This document shows, piece by piece, positions 17,587 to 26,810 of a DNA stretch of 64,000 nt (the stretch's first letter is position 1; each line of letters begins with the position of its first letter). Below the pieces are notes generated by a model. It was not told the DNA's origin. It did not search any database and was given only the letters and a program-made list of their open reading frames with translations. Both the position numbers and the translations under genes were made by a program. Origin of the DNA: Microcoleus sp036705565 (GTDB taxonomy: Bacteria; Cyanobacteriota; Cyanobacteriia; Cyanobacteriales; Microcoleaceae); NCBI GenBank assembly GCA_036705565.1, contig JAUBUY010000014.1. One strand, 5' to 3'.

Positions 17587-18465
17587 GTGAACTTTCAATC
17601 AGTCATTGCCACCTTAAACAAATTCTGGAGCGATCGAGGATGCCTGATCGCCCAATCCTACGACACAGAAAAAGGTGCAGGAACCATGAATCCCCACACC
17701 TTTCTCAGAGCAATTGGCCCCGAACCTTGGTCAGTCGCCTACATCGAACCCTGTCGCCGCCCCACCGACGGACGCTACGGCGAAAATCCCAACCGCTTCC
17801 AACATTACTATCAATATCAAGTTTTAATTAAGCCCTCTCCTCCCAACATCCAAGACATCTATTTAGACTCCCTCAGAGCATTAGGAATTAGCCCAGAAGA
17901 CCACGACATTCGTTTCGTAGAAGACAACTGGGAATCGCCCACCCTCGGAGCTTGGGGCGTGGGCTGGGAAGTCTGGCTCGACGGCATGGAAATCACCCAA
18001 TTTACCTATTTTCAACAGTGCGGTAGCATTGACTGTCGCCCCGTATCCATTGAAATTACCTACGGACTAGAACGCCTCGCAATGTATCTCCAAGAAGTCG
18101 ATGCCATGACGAAAATTCAGTGGAAAGATGGCATCACTTACGGCGACGTTCACCTGCAAGGAGAAATTGAACAGTGTACTTATAACTTTGAAGCTTCTAA
18201 TCCCGAATTGCTGTTTACTCTATTTGGATTGTACGAGCAAGAAGCAGAACAATTGACAAAAAAAGGATTGGTTTTGCCGAGTCTTGATTATGTGTTAAAA
18301 TGTTCTCACACTTTTAATTTGCTCGACGCTAGAGGTGTGATTTCGGTAACGGAAAGAACCCGCTACATCACCAAAATTCGCAATTTGGCGCGGCGAGTTG
18401 CTCAGCTTTATTTGGAACAGCGCGAAAAGCTGGGTTTTCCATTGGAAAAAGCTGTAAAAGTTTGA
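17587..18465 (+). CDS. glyQ: Glycyl-tRNA synthetase alpha subunit
   Basis: A 292-residue class II aminoacyl-tRNA synthetase subunit that, with the beta subunit GlyS, charges tRNA-Gly. Clear family stretches are GAGTMNPHTFLRAIGPEPW, YIEPCRRPTDGRYGENPNR (motif 2 region) and the class II motif 3 region ITYGLERLAMYLQ. I choose the GTG at 17587 because homologues begin (M/V)NFQSVIATL; a TTG ten codons upstream is also in frame. glyS is not in this window, so the alpha and beta genes are separated, as is usual in cyanobacteria. Confidence 0.96.
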   Translation: MNFQSVIATLNKFWSDRGCLIAQSYDTEKGAGTMNPHTFLRAIGPEPWSVAYIEPCRRPTDGRYGENPNRFQHYYQYQVLIKPSPPNIQDIYLDSLRALGISPEDHDIRFVEDNWESPTLGAWGVGWEVWLDGMEITQFTYFQQCGSIDCRPVSIEITYGLERLAMYLQEVDAMTKIQWKDGITYGDVHLQGEIEQCTYNFEASNPELLFTLFGLYEQEAEQLTKKGLVLPSLDYVLKCSHTFNLLDARGVISVTERTRYITKIRNLARRVAQLYLEQREKLGFPLEKAVKV

Positions 18466-18480
18466 GCAGGAAGCATGGCA

Positions 18481-18512
18481 CGACACGGATTCGGACACGG
18501 ATACACGGATTA
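18481..18512. repeat. GACACGGAT dispersed repeat
   Basis: GACACGGATTCGGACACGGATACACGGATT is the reverse-complement relative of the CCGTGTATCCGTGTC word found at 35514, 50033 and 61314. It lies just after glyQ. It is a non-coding dispersed repeat. Confidence 0.6.
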
Positions 18513-18589
18513 ATTTAGCTGTTAGATCCCCGACTTGTTAAAGAAGTCGGGATCTGGGTATCCGGTTTTTTATATTTTTAATTAATTCA

Positions 18590-19357
18590 ATGCGTAATTC
18601 TTCAGAAAATAATACAGAAACAAATCCTCAACTGCGAATTGACAGTGTTAGTTTAAAAACACCGATCGCCTCAAGTCATTTGTTGGAAAATATATCCTTT
18701 CAGGTACACAAGGGAGCTCGCGTGGCAATTGTTGGCCCTTCAGGTGCGGGGAAAACAACGCTGTTGCGACTGCTAAATCGACTCAGCACTCCCACCAGTG
18801 GCTCGATTTATCTGGAAAATACAGAATATCGCCAAATACCTGCGATCGAACTCCGCAAACAAATCACCCTCATCCTACAAGAATCCAAGCTTTTGGGAAT
18901 GTCGGTGCGAGAAGCATTGGCTTATCCTTTAAAGCTGCGGGGCGTGACTTCATCAAACATTGCTGAGAGAATTAGCGGGGCGATCGAACAACTGCACATA
19001 CCCCAAGAATGGCTAAATCGCACCGAATTCCAGCTTTCTACAGGCCAAAAACAGCTCGTGGCGATCGCCCGCGGCATCATCCTACAACCAAAAGTCTTGC
19101 TTTTAGATGAGCCAACATCCGCCCTCGACGCAGGAAAAGCTGCCCACCTTTTGCAAGTATTGACACAGCTAACAAACGGCAAAACCACTATTGTAATGGT
19201 AAACCATCAATTAGAATTAGCTGAGCAATTTAGCACGCGAATTCTGCATTTACAGCGCGGAAAGCTCATCGAAGATTTGCCCTCTCATCAAATTAATTGG
19301 GTGCAACTGCGGCAAAATTTAATTCAAGCTGAAGCTGAAGCCCAACAAGAATGGTGA
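18590..19357 (+). CDS. ABC transporter ATP-binding protein
   Basis: A 255-residue ABC ATPase. Walker A is GPSGAGKTT near residue 50, the Q-loop is LILQES, the signature is LSTGQ (variant of LSGGQ), Walker B is VLLLDEP, and the H-loop is MVNHQ. Its sequence resembles the YbbL/FetA and phosphate-type ATPases. No permease gene is adjacent (the next gene is on the other strand), so its membrane partner is unknown. The start at 18590 follows a hairpin-like AGAAGTCGGGATC spacer. Confidence 0.88.
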   Translation: MRNSSENNTETNPQLRIDSVSLKTPIASSHLLENISFQVHKGARVAIVGPSGAGKTTLLRLLNRLSTPTSGSIYLENTEYRQIPAIELRKQITLILQESKLLGMSVREALAYPLKLRGVTSSNIAERISGAIEQLHIPQEWLNRTEFQLSTGQKQLVAIARGIILQPKVLLLDEPTSALDAGKAAHLLQVLTQLTNGKTTIVMVNHQLELAEQFSTRILHLQRGKLIEDLPSHQINWVQLRQNLIQAEAEAQQEW

Positions 19358-19525
19358 ACTCTGGTTGCGTAATTAATTTGGATGTTTTAACCGCAGAGGG
19401 CGCAGAGGGCGCAGAGAAAGAGAAGAGAGAAGTTTACAAATTGTTGAGGGTTGCTAGAGAGACAGTCAGATATTAGCTTTGGGAATTTTGTTTAAGGTTG
19501 GCTTTTGTGATTTGACGGTAAATTG

Positions 19526-20797
19526 TTACTGGGAAATTAAACCCATTTTTTGATAAATTGGCCGAACTAAGTTTTTTAAAGCTGGCAACTGTTTGGTAAA
19601 AATTATGGAGCCTACAACACAAATTATTCCTCCAATGATGACTGTATTGGGAGCGCCGATATAATTGGCAAATCCGCCGGCAACTAAATTCCCAAAGGGT
19701 GTCACTCCAAAAAATGCCATCGTGTATATGCTCATCACTCTTCCGCGTTTGTCGTCTTCTACAATTGTTTGCAAAAATGTGTTTCCTCCTGCAAATTGGA
19801 TAATGAAACCAAACCCCACAAACAACATCATGATTAATGAGAGCCATAAGATGCGGGACAAGCCAAAACCTATCAGCCCAAATCCCATAATTGCCGGTGA
19901 AATCGCAATCAATTTGCCGAGGCCAACTATACTTTTGCGGGAAATCAAATAAATCGCGCCCGCGAAGGCGCCAACTCCCGAAGATGCCATCAAAAAGCCG
20001 AGGGTTTGTGCGTCGCCTTGCAGAATTTTGGTGGCAAAAATTGGGACTAATACTGTGTGGGACATTCCGGCAAAACTGACTAATGCTAATAGCAGTAAAA
20101 TTGCTCTAATCGGGGGGAACCCGAAGGCATAAACGAATCCTTCTTTTAATCTTTGTAAGGGTTTGGTATTAGTTGCGGCAATTTTTCTGGGCTTGATTTG
20201 CATCGCTAATAAGCCTGCAATTACAGCGATGTAGCTGAGTCCGTCAATGAGAAAGCAATAACTTGCCCCGACTGTAGCTATCAGCAAACCTGCAATTGCT
20301 GGGCCGATTAATCTGGCTCCGTTGAACATGGAAGCGTTGAGGGCGATCGCATTTGCTAAATCTTCTTTCTTTTCTACAAGTTCCGGTACAAAAGCTTGCC
20401 GTGCCGGCGCGTCAAAGGCGTTAATTGCGCCTTGAAAGAAACTCAGTACCAGGATCTGCCAAATGTTAACGACTCCTGTTAGCGCTAAAAATGCTAGCGC
20501 TAAGGATTGAACCATTGCTAATATTTGAGTGGCAATTAGGACTCGGTGGCGGTTCCAGCGATCGATTAAAACTCCTGCAAAAGGCAGTAAAATTAATGTG
20601 GGGATTTGACTTGTAAATCCGACCACGCCGAGCATCCAAGGTGAATCGCTCAAATTGTAGACAAGCCAAATAGTAGCGACTTGCGTCATCCAACTGCCAA
20701 TCAGTGAGAGGCCTTGTCCTGCAAAAAACAGGCGATAATTTCTCGATCTCAGCGCTGGAGGCAGTTTTATTGTTTTGATTTTTGCTAGTAGATTCAT
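19526..20797 (-). CDS. MFS transporter (EntS-like DHA3 family)
   Basis: A 423-residue major facilitator with about 12 helices. The N-terminus RSRNYRLFFAGQGLSLIGSWMTQVATIWLVYNLSDSPWMLG and the loop motif FAGVLIDRWNRHRVLIATQ (G-x-x-x-D-R-x-x-x-R) are typical of the DHA3/EntS group, which exports siderophores or small drugs. No siderophore genes are near, so the substrate is unknown. The start is ATG 20797. Confidence 0.9.
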   Translation of the reverse strand: MNLLAKIKTIKLPPALRSRNYRLFFAGQGLSLIGSWMTQVATIWLVYNLSDSPWMLGVVGFTSQIPTLILLPFAGVLIDRWNRHRVLIATQILAMVQSLALAFLALTGVVNIWQILVLSFFQGAINAFDAPARQAFVPELVEKKEDLANAIALNASMFNGARLIGPAIAGLLIATVGASYCFLIDGLSYIAVIAGLLAMQIKPRKIAATNTKPLQRLKEGFVYAFGFPPIRAILLLLALVSFAGMSHTVLVPIFATKILQGDAQTLGFLMASSGVGAFAGAIYLISRKSIVGLGKLIAISPAIMGFGLIGFGLSRILWLSLIMMLFVGFGFIIQFAGGNTFLQTIVEDDKRGRVMSIYTMAFFGVTPFGNLVAGGFANYIGAPNTVIIGGIICVVGSIIFTKQLPALKNLVRPIYQKMGLISQ

Positions 20798-20980
20798 GCT
20801 GCAAGTACGGCCTTAGCAATCCTATTTGATTGGTAAACATTTTTTAGGGGTAGCGCCCCTAAGCCTACCCCTAATTAGCGAAGGGCAACTATCGGGGGAC
20901 TGCCCCTAGACTCATTATTACGAATCATTGAGAATTGCGATATGAGCCGGAGGTTCTATTTTACAACTCCCGAAAACTGA

Positions 20981-21098
20981 GATGTTGCACCATTCTCAAT
21001 AAGCTTTTGATGAACAGGCTTTCCGGCCTGTTCCACAAGAAAATTCACTCTTTGTGGAACAGGCCGAAAAGCCTATTAAGCGAGAATGGTGCAAGATG
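20981..21098. mobile_element. MITE-like element, GATGTTGCACC family, copy 1
   Basis: The left end GATGTTGCACCATTCTC (20981-20997) and the right end (21082-21098) are inverted repeats that match at 15 of 17 positions. Inside is an inverted pair of GGAACAGGCC/GGCCTGTTCC hairpins. A second member of the family lies at 46135-46325. No coding capacity. Confidence 0.6.
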
Positions 21099-21206
21099 TG
21101 AGGAAAACCAAGATTTGAGTAGAGTTAAATTTTTCCACCCAGGAAAACGATCGCCACAGTTAAATTTTTATGTCGCGATCGCTTGACTAACGAGAAATTC
21201 CTTCCC

Positions 21207-21719
21207 TCAATTAATGCTCAACAGCCAAGTACCGAGGTAACGCAGCAAGGGAACATCCCCAGGGGTGCGGATGCGGACGTTGAAATGGTACATTCCGCCA
21301 GGGGATGGGTTTCTGACGTTGGAGAGTACAACCTCAACATTGTTGCCGGCGGCAATTGGTTCTGTGGGATAAATTTCTATGAATCGATTTTCTTTGTCCC
21401 AGATTACTTCTTGCAATTCTATTGTTTTGTTTCTGACGCGCACTTTAATGTCTTTTTGGTCAAATTCGCCTTTGTAGTAGTCTGGATAGGATATGTTGAG
21501 TTGGGCGATCGCCAAACTTACTTTGTTGGAAGGAATTCGCAGCCGATATCTATCGCCACTCATCCCGGCTGTACCGTAATCCAAGCGATAGTTTAATTGG
21601 TTGGCGCGTTCGGGGCCGCCGAAAATCGTGAATCCTGGCATGGACTGGGCTAAACTGATGGCGGGTAATCCAGCCACCAAGCAACCTGTAACTGCTAGTG
21701 CTGAAAATAATCGTCGCAT
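21207..21719 (-). CDS. DUF2808 domain-containing exported protein
   Basis: A 170-residue protein with a clear Sec signal peptide (MRRLFSALAVTGCLVAGLPAISLAQ, cleavage expected after about residue 24). The mature part shows the DUF2808 pattern: YRLRIPSNKVSLAIAQLNISYPDYYKGEFD, VIWDKENRFIEIYPTEPI and a beta-rich NNVEVVLSNVRNP, ending YHFNVRIRTPGDVPLLRYLGTWLLSI. The family is nearly limited to cyanobacteria, is predicted periplasmic or surface-linked, and has no proven function. The gene is monocistronic. Confidence 0.92.
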   Translation of the reverse strand: MRRLFSALAVTGCLVAGLPAISLAQSMPGFTIFGGPERANQLNYRLDYGTAGMSGDRYRLRIPSNKVSLAIAQLNISYPDYYKGEFDQKDIKVRVRNKTIELQEVIWDKENRFIEIYPTEPIAAGNNVEVVLSNVRNPSPGGMYHFNVRIRTPGDVPLLRYLGTWLLSIN

Positions 21720-22302
21720 AACAACTCCTCTAATTAAACTCTTGGTGAACCTTTAATATCGATCGCCCGAAATTTGCGATCGTGCCTACAATATATCGAA
21801 TGTCTCAGCAATTTGATGAGGGCGAGCCGATTTTAGATTTTAGATTTTAGATTTTAGATTTACTCCCGTCTGCTTTGAGAATGAATCTGGGGGCTGGTTA
21901 GAACCCGACGCTTTTCTGTGCCTCCATCCTAAGTCTCCGAAACGCTGAATCTGGGAACCTCCGAACAAATTGCTCGATCGTCAATTATTTTTTGCGTATT
22001 TTTTGCGTAATACTGATAACTGACATTCTAACTACAGAATTAGGCGACATAAAATTGTATCATAATCTGTGGCTAACTTAACAATTTAGCGAATTTGAAT
22101 GTATAAGATAAGTTAAAGATACGGGTCGAATTTGGGCGATCGGCTTTAGTATCAACGAGAGAAGTTTAGGGGAACGGCTGCTTCAATGTAAAGCAAGGCA
22201 TCGGGCGATTAAAAATCGCACTTCAAGAAACCTGCAGAGGCAGGTTTTGTCTGTGTAGGCGCGGTTTCAACCGTCCTAGGAAGGCTTAAATAAGGAGAGT
22301 TC
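21720..22302. other. Upstream region of DUF2808 and pnt genes
   Basis: A divergent intergenic region of 580 bp. It holds a GATTTTA heptamer run (about 21828-21862), an AACCTGCAGAGGCAGGTT hairpin near 22228, and promoters for both flanking genes that I cannot place with confidence. No gene is supported. Confidence 0.5.
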
Positions 22303-23451
22303 ATGAAATTAGCGATCGCAAAAGAAATAGCAGCAGGGGAACGCCGGGTGGCTTTAGTACCCGACGCTGTAGCCCGATTAGTCAAACAGGGGGTCGAAGT
22401 TTGGGTTGAGGCGGGTGCCGGCGCACAATCCTTTTTCTCGGATCGTGCTTACGAAGAAGCGGGAGCTCAGGTTGTCGCCGATACCGCTAGGCTGTGGGGC
22501 GAAGCCGATATCGTCGTCAAAATCGGGGCCCTGCAAGAATCAGAAGTTCATCAACTCCGGGAAGGAGGCGTTTTCATCGGATTTTTGAATCCTCTGGGAG
22601 ATCCGGCTTTAGTGCAGCGTTTAGCCGATCGCAAAGTAACGGCATTCAGCATGGAAATGATCCCGCGCACCAGCCGCGCTCAAAGCATGGATGCGCTGTC
22701 ATCTCAGGGTAACGTCGCCGGTTACAAAGCGGTACTGATCGCAGCCGCCGCTTTGCCGAAATATTTCCCAATGCTGACAACGGCGGCGGGTACAATTCGC
22801 CCCGCGAAAGTATTGGTAATGGGTGTGGGCGTTGCTGGCTTGCAGGCGATCGCCACGGCGCGCCGTTTGGGTGCGGTAGTCGAAGCCTTCGACATCCGCC
22901 CGGAAACAAAAGAACAAGTGCAAAGTTTGGGCGCTAAATTCCTTGATGTCGAACTCAAGGAAGAAACCGTCGCCGCCGGAGGTTACGCTAAAGAATTATC
23001 AGAAGCGGCTAAAGAATACACCCGCCAAGTGCTCACCCAACACGTCAGCGCTTCCGATGCAGTGATTACAACCGCTCAAGTTCCCGGCAGAAAAGCACCT
23101 ATTTTAGTTACTAGAGAAATGGTTTCTCAAATGAAGCCCGGATCGGTAATTGTTGACCTCGCGGGCGAACAAGGCGGCAATTGCGAATGCACGGAAGCGG
23201 GAAAAGATGTTGAATGGAACGGCGTTAATGTCATCGGCCCGATTAATGTGCCTTCGTCGATGCCTGTCCACGCTAGCGAAACTTACTCGAAGAATATCTC
23301 CTCTTTACTTCAGTTGATGCTGAAAGATAAGGAACTCAATTTGAATTTTGAAGACGATATCATTGCTGGTGCTTGTGTTGCCCGCGACGGTGAAATTAGC
23401 AACCAGCGAGTGCGGGATGCTTTGGCAGCTCAGGCATCAGCCGTTAGTTAG
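22303..23451 (+). CDS. pntA: NAD(P) transhydrogenase subunit alpha part 1 (NAD-binding)
   Basis: A 382-residue soluble domain I of the proton-translocating transhydrogenase, which moves hydride between NADH and NADP+ coupled to protons across the membrane. Visible motifs are the N-terminal AIAKEIAAGERRVALVPDAV, the dinucleotide fold VLVMGVGVAGLQAIATARRLGAVVEAFDIRPE, and the mobile loop region. It is followed by the separately coded membrane part (23725) and the beta subunit (24015), the three-gene layout common in cyanobacteria. The 270-bp gap to the next gene contains hairpin repeats. Confidence 0.95.
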   Translation: MKLAIAKEIAAGERRVALVPDAVARLVKQGVEVWVEAGAGAQSFFSDRAYEEAGAQVVADTARLWGEADIVVKIGALQESEVHQLREGGVFIGFLNPLGDPALVQRLADRKVTAFSMEMIPRTSRAQSMDALSSQGNVAGYKAVLIAAAALPKYFPMLTTAAGTIRPAKVLVMGVGVAGLQAIATARRLGAVVEAFDIRPETKEQVQSLGAKFLDVELKEETVAAGGYAKELSEAAKEYTRQVLTQHVSASDAVITTAQVPGRKAPILVTREMVSQMKPGSVIVDLAGEQGGNCECTEAGKDVEWNGVNVIGPINVPSSMPVHASETYSKNISSLLQLMLKDKELNLNFEDDIIAGACVARDGEISNQRVRDALAAQASAVS

Positions 23452-23724
23452 ATTCTGTCGTTATGAGGCAAAGTCCGGCAAGGGTTGAAACCCCTGCCTC
23501 AAAGCTAAAGTCCTCTGAAGAGGACTGAAGAACTGATTAAATATCTCCCAAAAAGGCTTTTTTGAACAGGCTTTCCGGCCGGTTCCACAAGAATTATTGG
23601 AGATGTCTATTAGTCCTCTTAAGAGGACTTTTGCTATGAGTCAGGGAATTCATTCCCTGGCGGACTGGCGGACACAACCGGGAACGAGTTATAACCAATT
23701 ACCAATTACCAATTACCAATTGTT

Positions 23725-24018
23725 ATGGCAGAAGGATTGATTGCAGGTTTAGTGGTGTTTACTCTAGCATCGTTTGTGGGATTTGAAGTAATTAATAAAG
23801 TCCCGCCGACGCTGCACACACCTTTGATGTCGGGATCGAATGCGATTTCGGGAATTGCCGTTTTAGGCGCAATTCTGATTTCTGGCCAAGGTAATGTGAC
23901 TGTTACTTCGATTTTGGGGACGATCGCGATCGCCCTAGCCACAATTAACGTTGTCGCAGGTTTCTTAGTAACCGATCGAATGCTGCAAATGTTCAAGAAA
24001 AAAGAGGTTAAAGCGTGA
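23725..24018 (+). CDS. NAD(P) transhydrogenase subunit alpha part 2 (membrane)
   Basis: A 97-residue protein with about three membrane helices: the membrane part (domain II N-terminal) of the alpha subunit. It has LIAGLVVFTLASFVGFEVINKVPPTLHTPLMSGSNAISGI, where the conserved His and the SGSNAISG segment are family marks, and it ends KKKEVKA. The start lies just after a CCAATTA heptamer run. Its stop overlaps the GTG start of pntB by four bases, so the two are translationally coupled. Confidence 0.94.
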   Translation: MAEGLIAGLVVFTLASFVGFEVINKVPPTLHTPLMSGSNAISGIAVLGAILISGQGNVTVTSILGTIAIALATINVVAGFLVTDRMLQMFKKKEVKA

Positions 24019-25427
24019 GCGATTTTCTGCCCAGTGGCATTCAACTAGGTTATTTAGTTGCCGCATGTTTGTTTATTATCGGTTTGAAACAGTTGGGTTC
24101 CCCTGCAACTGCGCGTCAAGGGAATGTGTTAGCTGCGATCGGGATGTTAATTGCGATCGTCGGTACTTTGCTGGAAAAGCAAGTCATCAGCTACGAATTG
24201 ATTGCTGTCGGAATTATCATCGGTTCCATTTTGGGAACAATTATGGCGAAAACCGTCGCGATGACGGATATGCCGCAGATGGTGGGTTTGCTTAACGGTT
24301 TTGGGGGCGCGGCTTCTGCACTCGTTGCTGTGGGCGAATTCTGGCGCTATCTCAGCATCCCGCAATCGCCGACGCCAGACGCGACAATCACGATCCTTTT
24401 GGGTGTGTTGATTGGCGGAATTACTTTCACTGGTAGCCTTGTGGCGTTTGCGAAACTGCAAGAATTGCTGCCGGGTGCGCCGATGACGTTTCCGCTGCAA
24501 CAGCCGTTTAATGCCATGCTGGCGATCGCACTTTTAGTCGGCAGCGGTTATATGCTGACGAATCCCGAAAATGTGCCGGTATTCCTGGGTTTGGTGGCGA
24601 TTTCCAATATTCTGGGAATCATGTTTGTGCTACCCATTGGGGGTGGCGATATGCCGGTGGTGGTGTCGCTGCTTAACTCTTATTCGGGGATTGCTGCGAG
24701 TGTGGCTGGGTTCATTTTGATGAACAATATGCTGATTATCGCTGGTGCATTGGTGGGCGCGTCGGGGATTATTTTGACGCAAATCATGTGCAAGGGGATG
24801 AATCGATCGCTTTCTAGTGTGCTGTTTAGCGCCTTTGGTAGCGGTGGTGCTAGTGCTGGGGCTGCTGCTGGGGCTGCTGGTGGTGCGATCGACAAAACTG
24901 TTCGCAGCATCAATCTCGAAGAAAGTGCGATGATGTTGGGTTATGCGCGATCGGTTGTAATTATTCCGGGTTACGGGATGGCTGTAGCGCAAGCACAGCA
25001 CGCCGTGCGCGAGTTAGCCGACGGTTTGGAAAAAATGGGTGTTGACGTGAAATACGCGATTCACCCGGTGGCTGGGCGGATGCCGGGGCACATGAATGTG
25101 CTCTTAGCGGAAGCAAACGTGCCTTATCCGCAGTTGTACGATATGGACGATATCAATCCGCAGTTTGAAGAAACGGATGTGGCGTTGGTGATTGGTGCGA
25201 ATGATGTGGTGAATCCGGCGGCGCGTCACGATACGGCGAGCCCGATTTACGGGATGCCGATTTTGGAGGTTGATAAGGCCAAGCATACGATCGTGATTAA
25301 GCGCGGGATGAGTGCTGGTTTTTCCGGTGTAGACAATGAGTTGTTTTACAAGGATAAGACGATGATGTTGTTTGGTAGCGCTAAGGATGTGGTTGCCAAA
25401 TTGGTTTCTGAGGTGAAGCAATTGTAG
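24015..25427 (+). CDS. pntB: NAD(P) transhydrogenase subunit beta
   Basis: A 470-residue subunit with about eight to nine membrane helices (the proton channel) and a C-terminal NADP(H)-binding domain III. The latter shows IIPGYGMAVAQAQHAVRELAD, HPVAGRMPGHMNVLLAEA and GANDVVNPAARHD, all strongly conserved. The start is GTG and overlaps the upstream stop. A perfect 13-bp hairpin at 25470 terminates the operon. In cyanobacteria this enzyme keeps NADPH supplied when light is low. Confidence 0.96.
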   Translation: MSDFLPSGIQLGYLVAACLFIIGLKQLGSPATARQGNVLAAIGMLIAIVGTLLEKQVISYELIAVGIIIGSILGTIMAKTVAMTDMPQMVGLLNGFGGAASALVAVGEFWRYLSIPQSPTPDATITILLGVLIGGITFTGSLVAFAKLQELLPGAPMTFPLQQPFNAMLAIALLVGSGYMLTNPENVPVFLGLVAISNILGIMFVLPIGGGDMPVVVSLLNSYSGIAASVAGFILMNNMLIIAGALVGASGIILTQIMCKGMNRSLSSVLFSAFGSGGASAGAAAGAAGGAIDKTVRSINLEESAMMLGYARSVVIIPGYGMAVAQAQHAVRELADGLEKMGVDVKYAIHPVAGRMPGHMNVLLAEANVPYPQLYDMDDINPQFEETDVALVIGANDVVNPAARHDTASPIYGMPILEVDKAKHTIVIKRGMSAGFSGVDNELFYKDKTMMLFGSAKDVVAKLVSEVKQL

Positions 25428-25469
25428 GATTTTTTAACCGCAGATGAACGCGAATTAACGCGGATGATT

Positions 25470-25504
25470 AAACCCGGTTTCTTGTAGAAACCGGGTTTTT
25501 GTTT
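25470..25504 (+). terminator. Terminator built from the AGAAACCGGGTTT repeat
   Basis: The stem AAACCCGGTTTCT / AGAAACCGGGTTT (13 bp, perfect) with a 3-nt loop is followed by TTGTTTT. This is a compact form of the dispersed hairpin repeat and is placed as an intrinsic terminator for the pnt operon. Confidence 0.8.
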
Positions 25505-25630
25505 TGGGTTTGTATAGATGCTAATACTTCTCTTTCTTTCAGTCTCTTAGAGAGGGAATTCGTGTGACAAGAAGCAATTTTAATCGCCGAATTTTATAAA
25601 AAGATACTGCTATATTGTCCGCCCTGCGAA

Positions 25631-25993
25631 TTATCTCAGTGGGATAAATTCAATCCTATCTTGATATTCATTTTCAAAAGATGCTCCCGCAATTTCAATT
25701 AACTCGTCAATCACTTGGCCCATATCTGCATTCAAGCGGATTGTGAGAATTCCTAAAACGTGGCGACCTTGGGCTGTATGATCTGACAAATGAACTGGCA
25801 TTGAACGTCGGTTATTAGTAACGAGGATAAAGTTATTCTCCTCGCACCAACACAAGATTTCTGGATCTTTCGTTCCTTTAGGCGGAACACCTTCATCGCC
25901 AACCATTAAAACGACGATATCGGATTGATGATACAAAAGCTGCACCCGATATTCAGGGTCTATATTTTCGTCTAACAGGTATTTAACAGTCAT
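25631..25993 (-). CDS. DUF5615 family PIN-like toxin
   Basis: A 120-residue protein of the PIN-like DUF5615 family. Acidic sites expected of a PIN RNase are visible: LLDENIDPE at the N-terminus, DPEILCWCEENNFILVTNNRRSMP (D...TNNR) in the middle. It follows the DUF433 gene with a one-base overlap (TAATG). This DUF433-DUF5615 order is a common bacterial toxin-antitoxin-like pair. RNase activity is inferred. Confidence 0.87.
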   Translation of the reverse strand: MTVKYLLDENIDPEYRVQLLYHQSDIVVLMVGDEGVPPKGTKDPEILCWCEENNFILVTNNRRSMPVHLSDHTAQGRHVLGILTIRLNADMGQVIDELIEIAGASFENEYQDRIEFIPLR

Positions 25994-26334
25994 TAATGAA
26001 CTTTATCCCGTTGTGTAGATATGTTTTTTTGTTCCTTAATTTGACGCATTTTTAAGACAAATGGTGATGGATTGCGATCGTACTCAGCTTCAGCTTTGAG
26101 GCTATATTCTAACCAATCTCCTACATATTTACCTACAGTTTTTGTATTTTCCAGATAGTAGAGAATCGTAGCATAAACTTGAGCCATAGTCACTGTCCGA
26201 AATTTTTGAGCTATGGCTTCTGGAGTTTGGCCGCGGTAAATGTATTCGTAGAGAATGTGTTCGATACCGACGCGGGTTCCTTTGATGCGGATATCTTCTG
26301 GTGTTAAGAATTCAAAGTAATCTTCTAATTGCAT
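25993..26334 (-). CDS. DUF433 family antitoxin-like protein
   Basis: A 113-residue protein whose N-terminal part (YFEFLTPEDIRIKGTRVGIEHILYEYIYRGQTPEAIAQKF) has the DUF433 winged-helix pattern with I-R-I-x-G-T-R and a P-E-x-I-A recognition segment. It has an added C-terminal tail of about 40 polar residues. It likely binds the operon promoter and neutralises the PIN-like partner encoded directly downstream. Starts at ATG 26334. Confidence 0.85.
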   Translation of the reverse strand: MQLEDYFEFLTPEDIRIKGTRVGIEHILYEYIYRGQTPEAIAQKFRTVTMAQVYATILYYLENTKTVGKYVGDWLEYSLKAEAEYDRNPSPFVLKMRQIKEQKNISTQRDKVH

Positions 26335-26381
26335 GATTTTCGCTCGTGTTCCATAAATTTACTATGCAGCAGATTCGGGAA

Positions 26382-26549
26382 TTATGAAGGATCTGCTGTC
26401 TCAAAAAATAGTTCTCGCGCCTCGATCAGATTCCGTCGCGCTTCTTCTATATTGTCACCTTGGCTGGCAATATCAAGTTCTGGGCAAAGGGATACATATC
26501 CGTCGCCGTCTCGTTCAATAATTGCTGTCAACTGTTGTGTTGACTTCAT
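26382..26549 (-). CDS. HicB-like antitoxin, short or truncated
   Basis: A 55-residue frame, MKSTQQLTAIIERDGDGYVSLCPELDIASQGDNIEEARRNLIEARELFFETADPS, shown here only by its ends (MKSTQQLTAII to LFFETADPS). It matches the HicB partial RNase H fold: E-x-D-G-x-Y-x-x-x-C-P-E-L, then G-D-x-x-E-E-A. Full HicB proteins go on for some 15 or more residues after this point. No HicA toxin is next to it, so it is an orphan and perhaps decaying. ATG 26549 is chosen over an in-frame upstream start. Confidence 0.65.
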   Translation of the reverse strand: MKSTQQLTAIIERDGDGYVSLCPELDIASQGDNIEEARRNLIEARELFFETADPS

Positions 26550-26810
26550 ACTTTGAAGTGGCGGACTGCCAAGCTCAAACAATTATAGTTTTACTTGAGA
26601 TTATATCATATCTTTCGCTGTTCGGTGGAGACGGGCGATCGCCCTATACAATGCTAGCTTGGTTTAAATAGTCACGGGCGATCGGTGCTAGTCAAATATA
26701 CCTGCGATCGGAGATTTTTTAAATATAATGAAATCCTAAAGAATTAATAGAACTGCAAAAATTGTACTAACCTTAAAGCTAAAGTCAATTAAATTAAAAA
26801 ATTTTCAACT

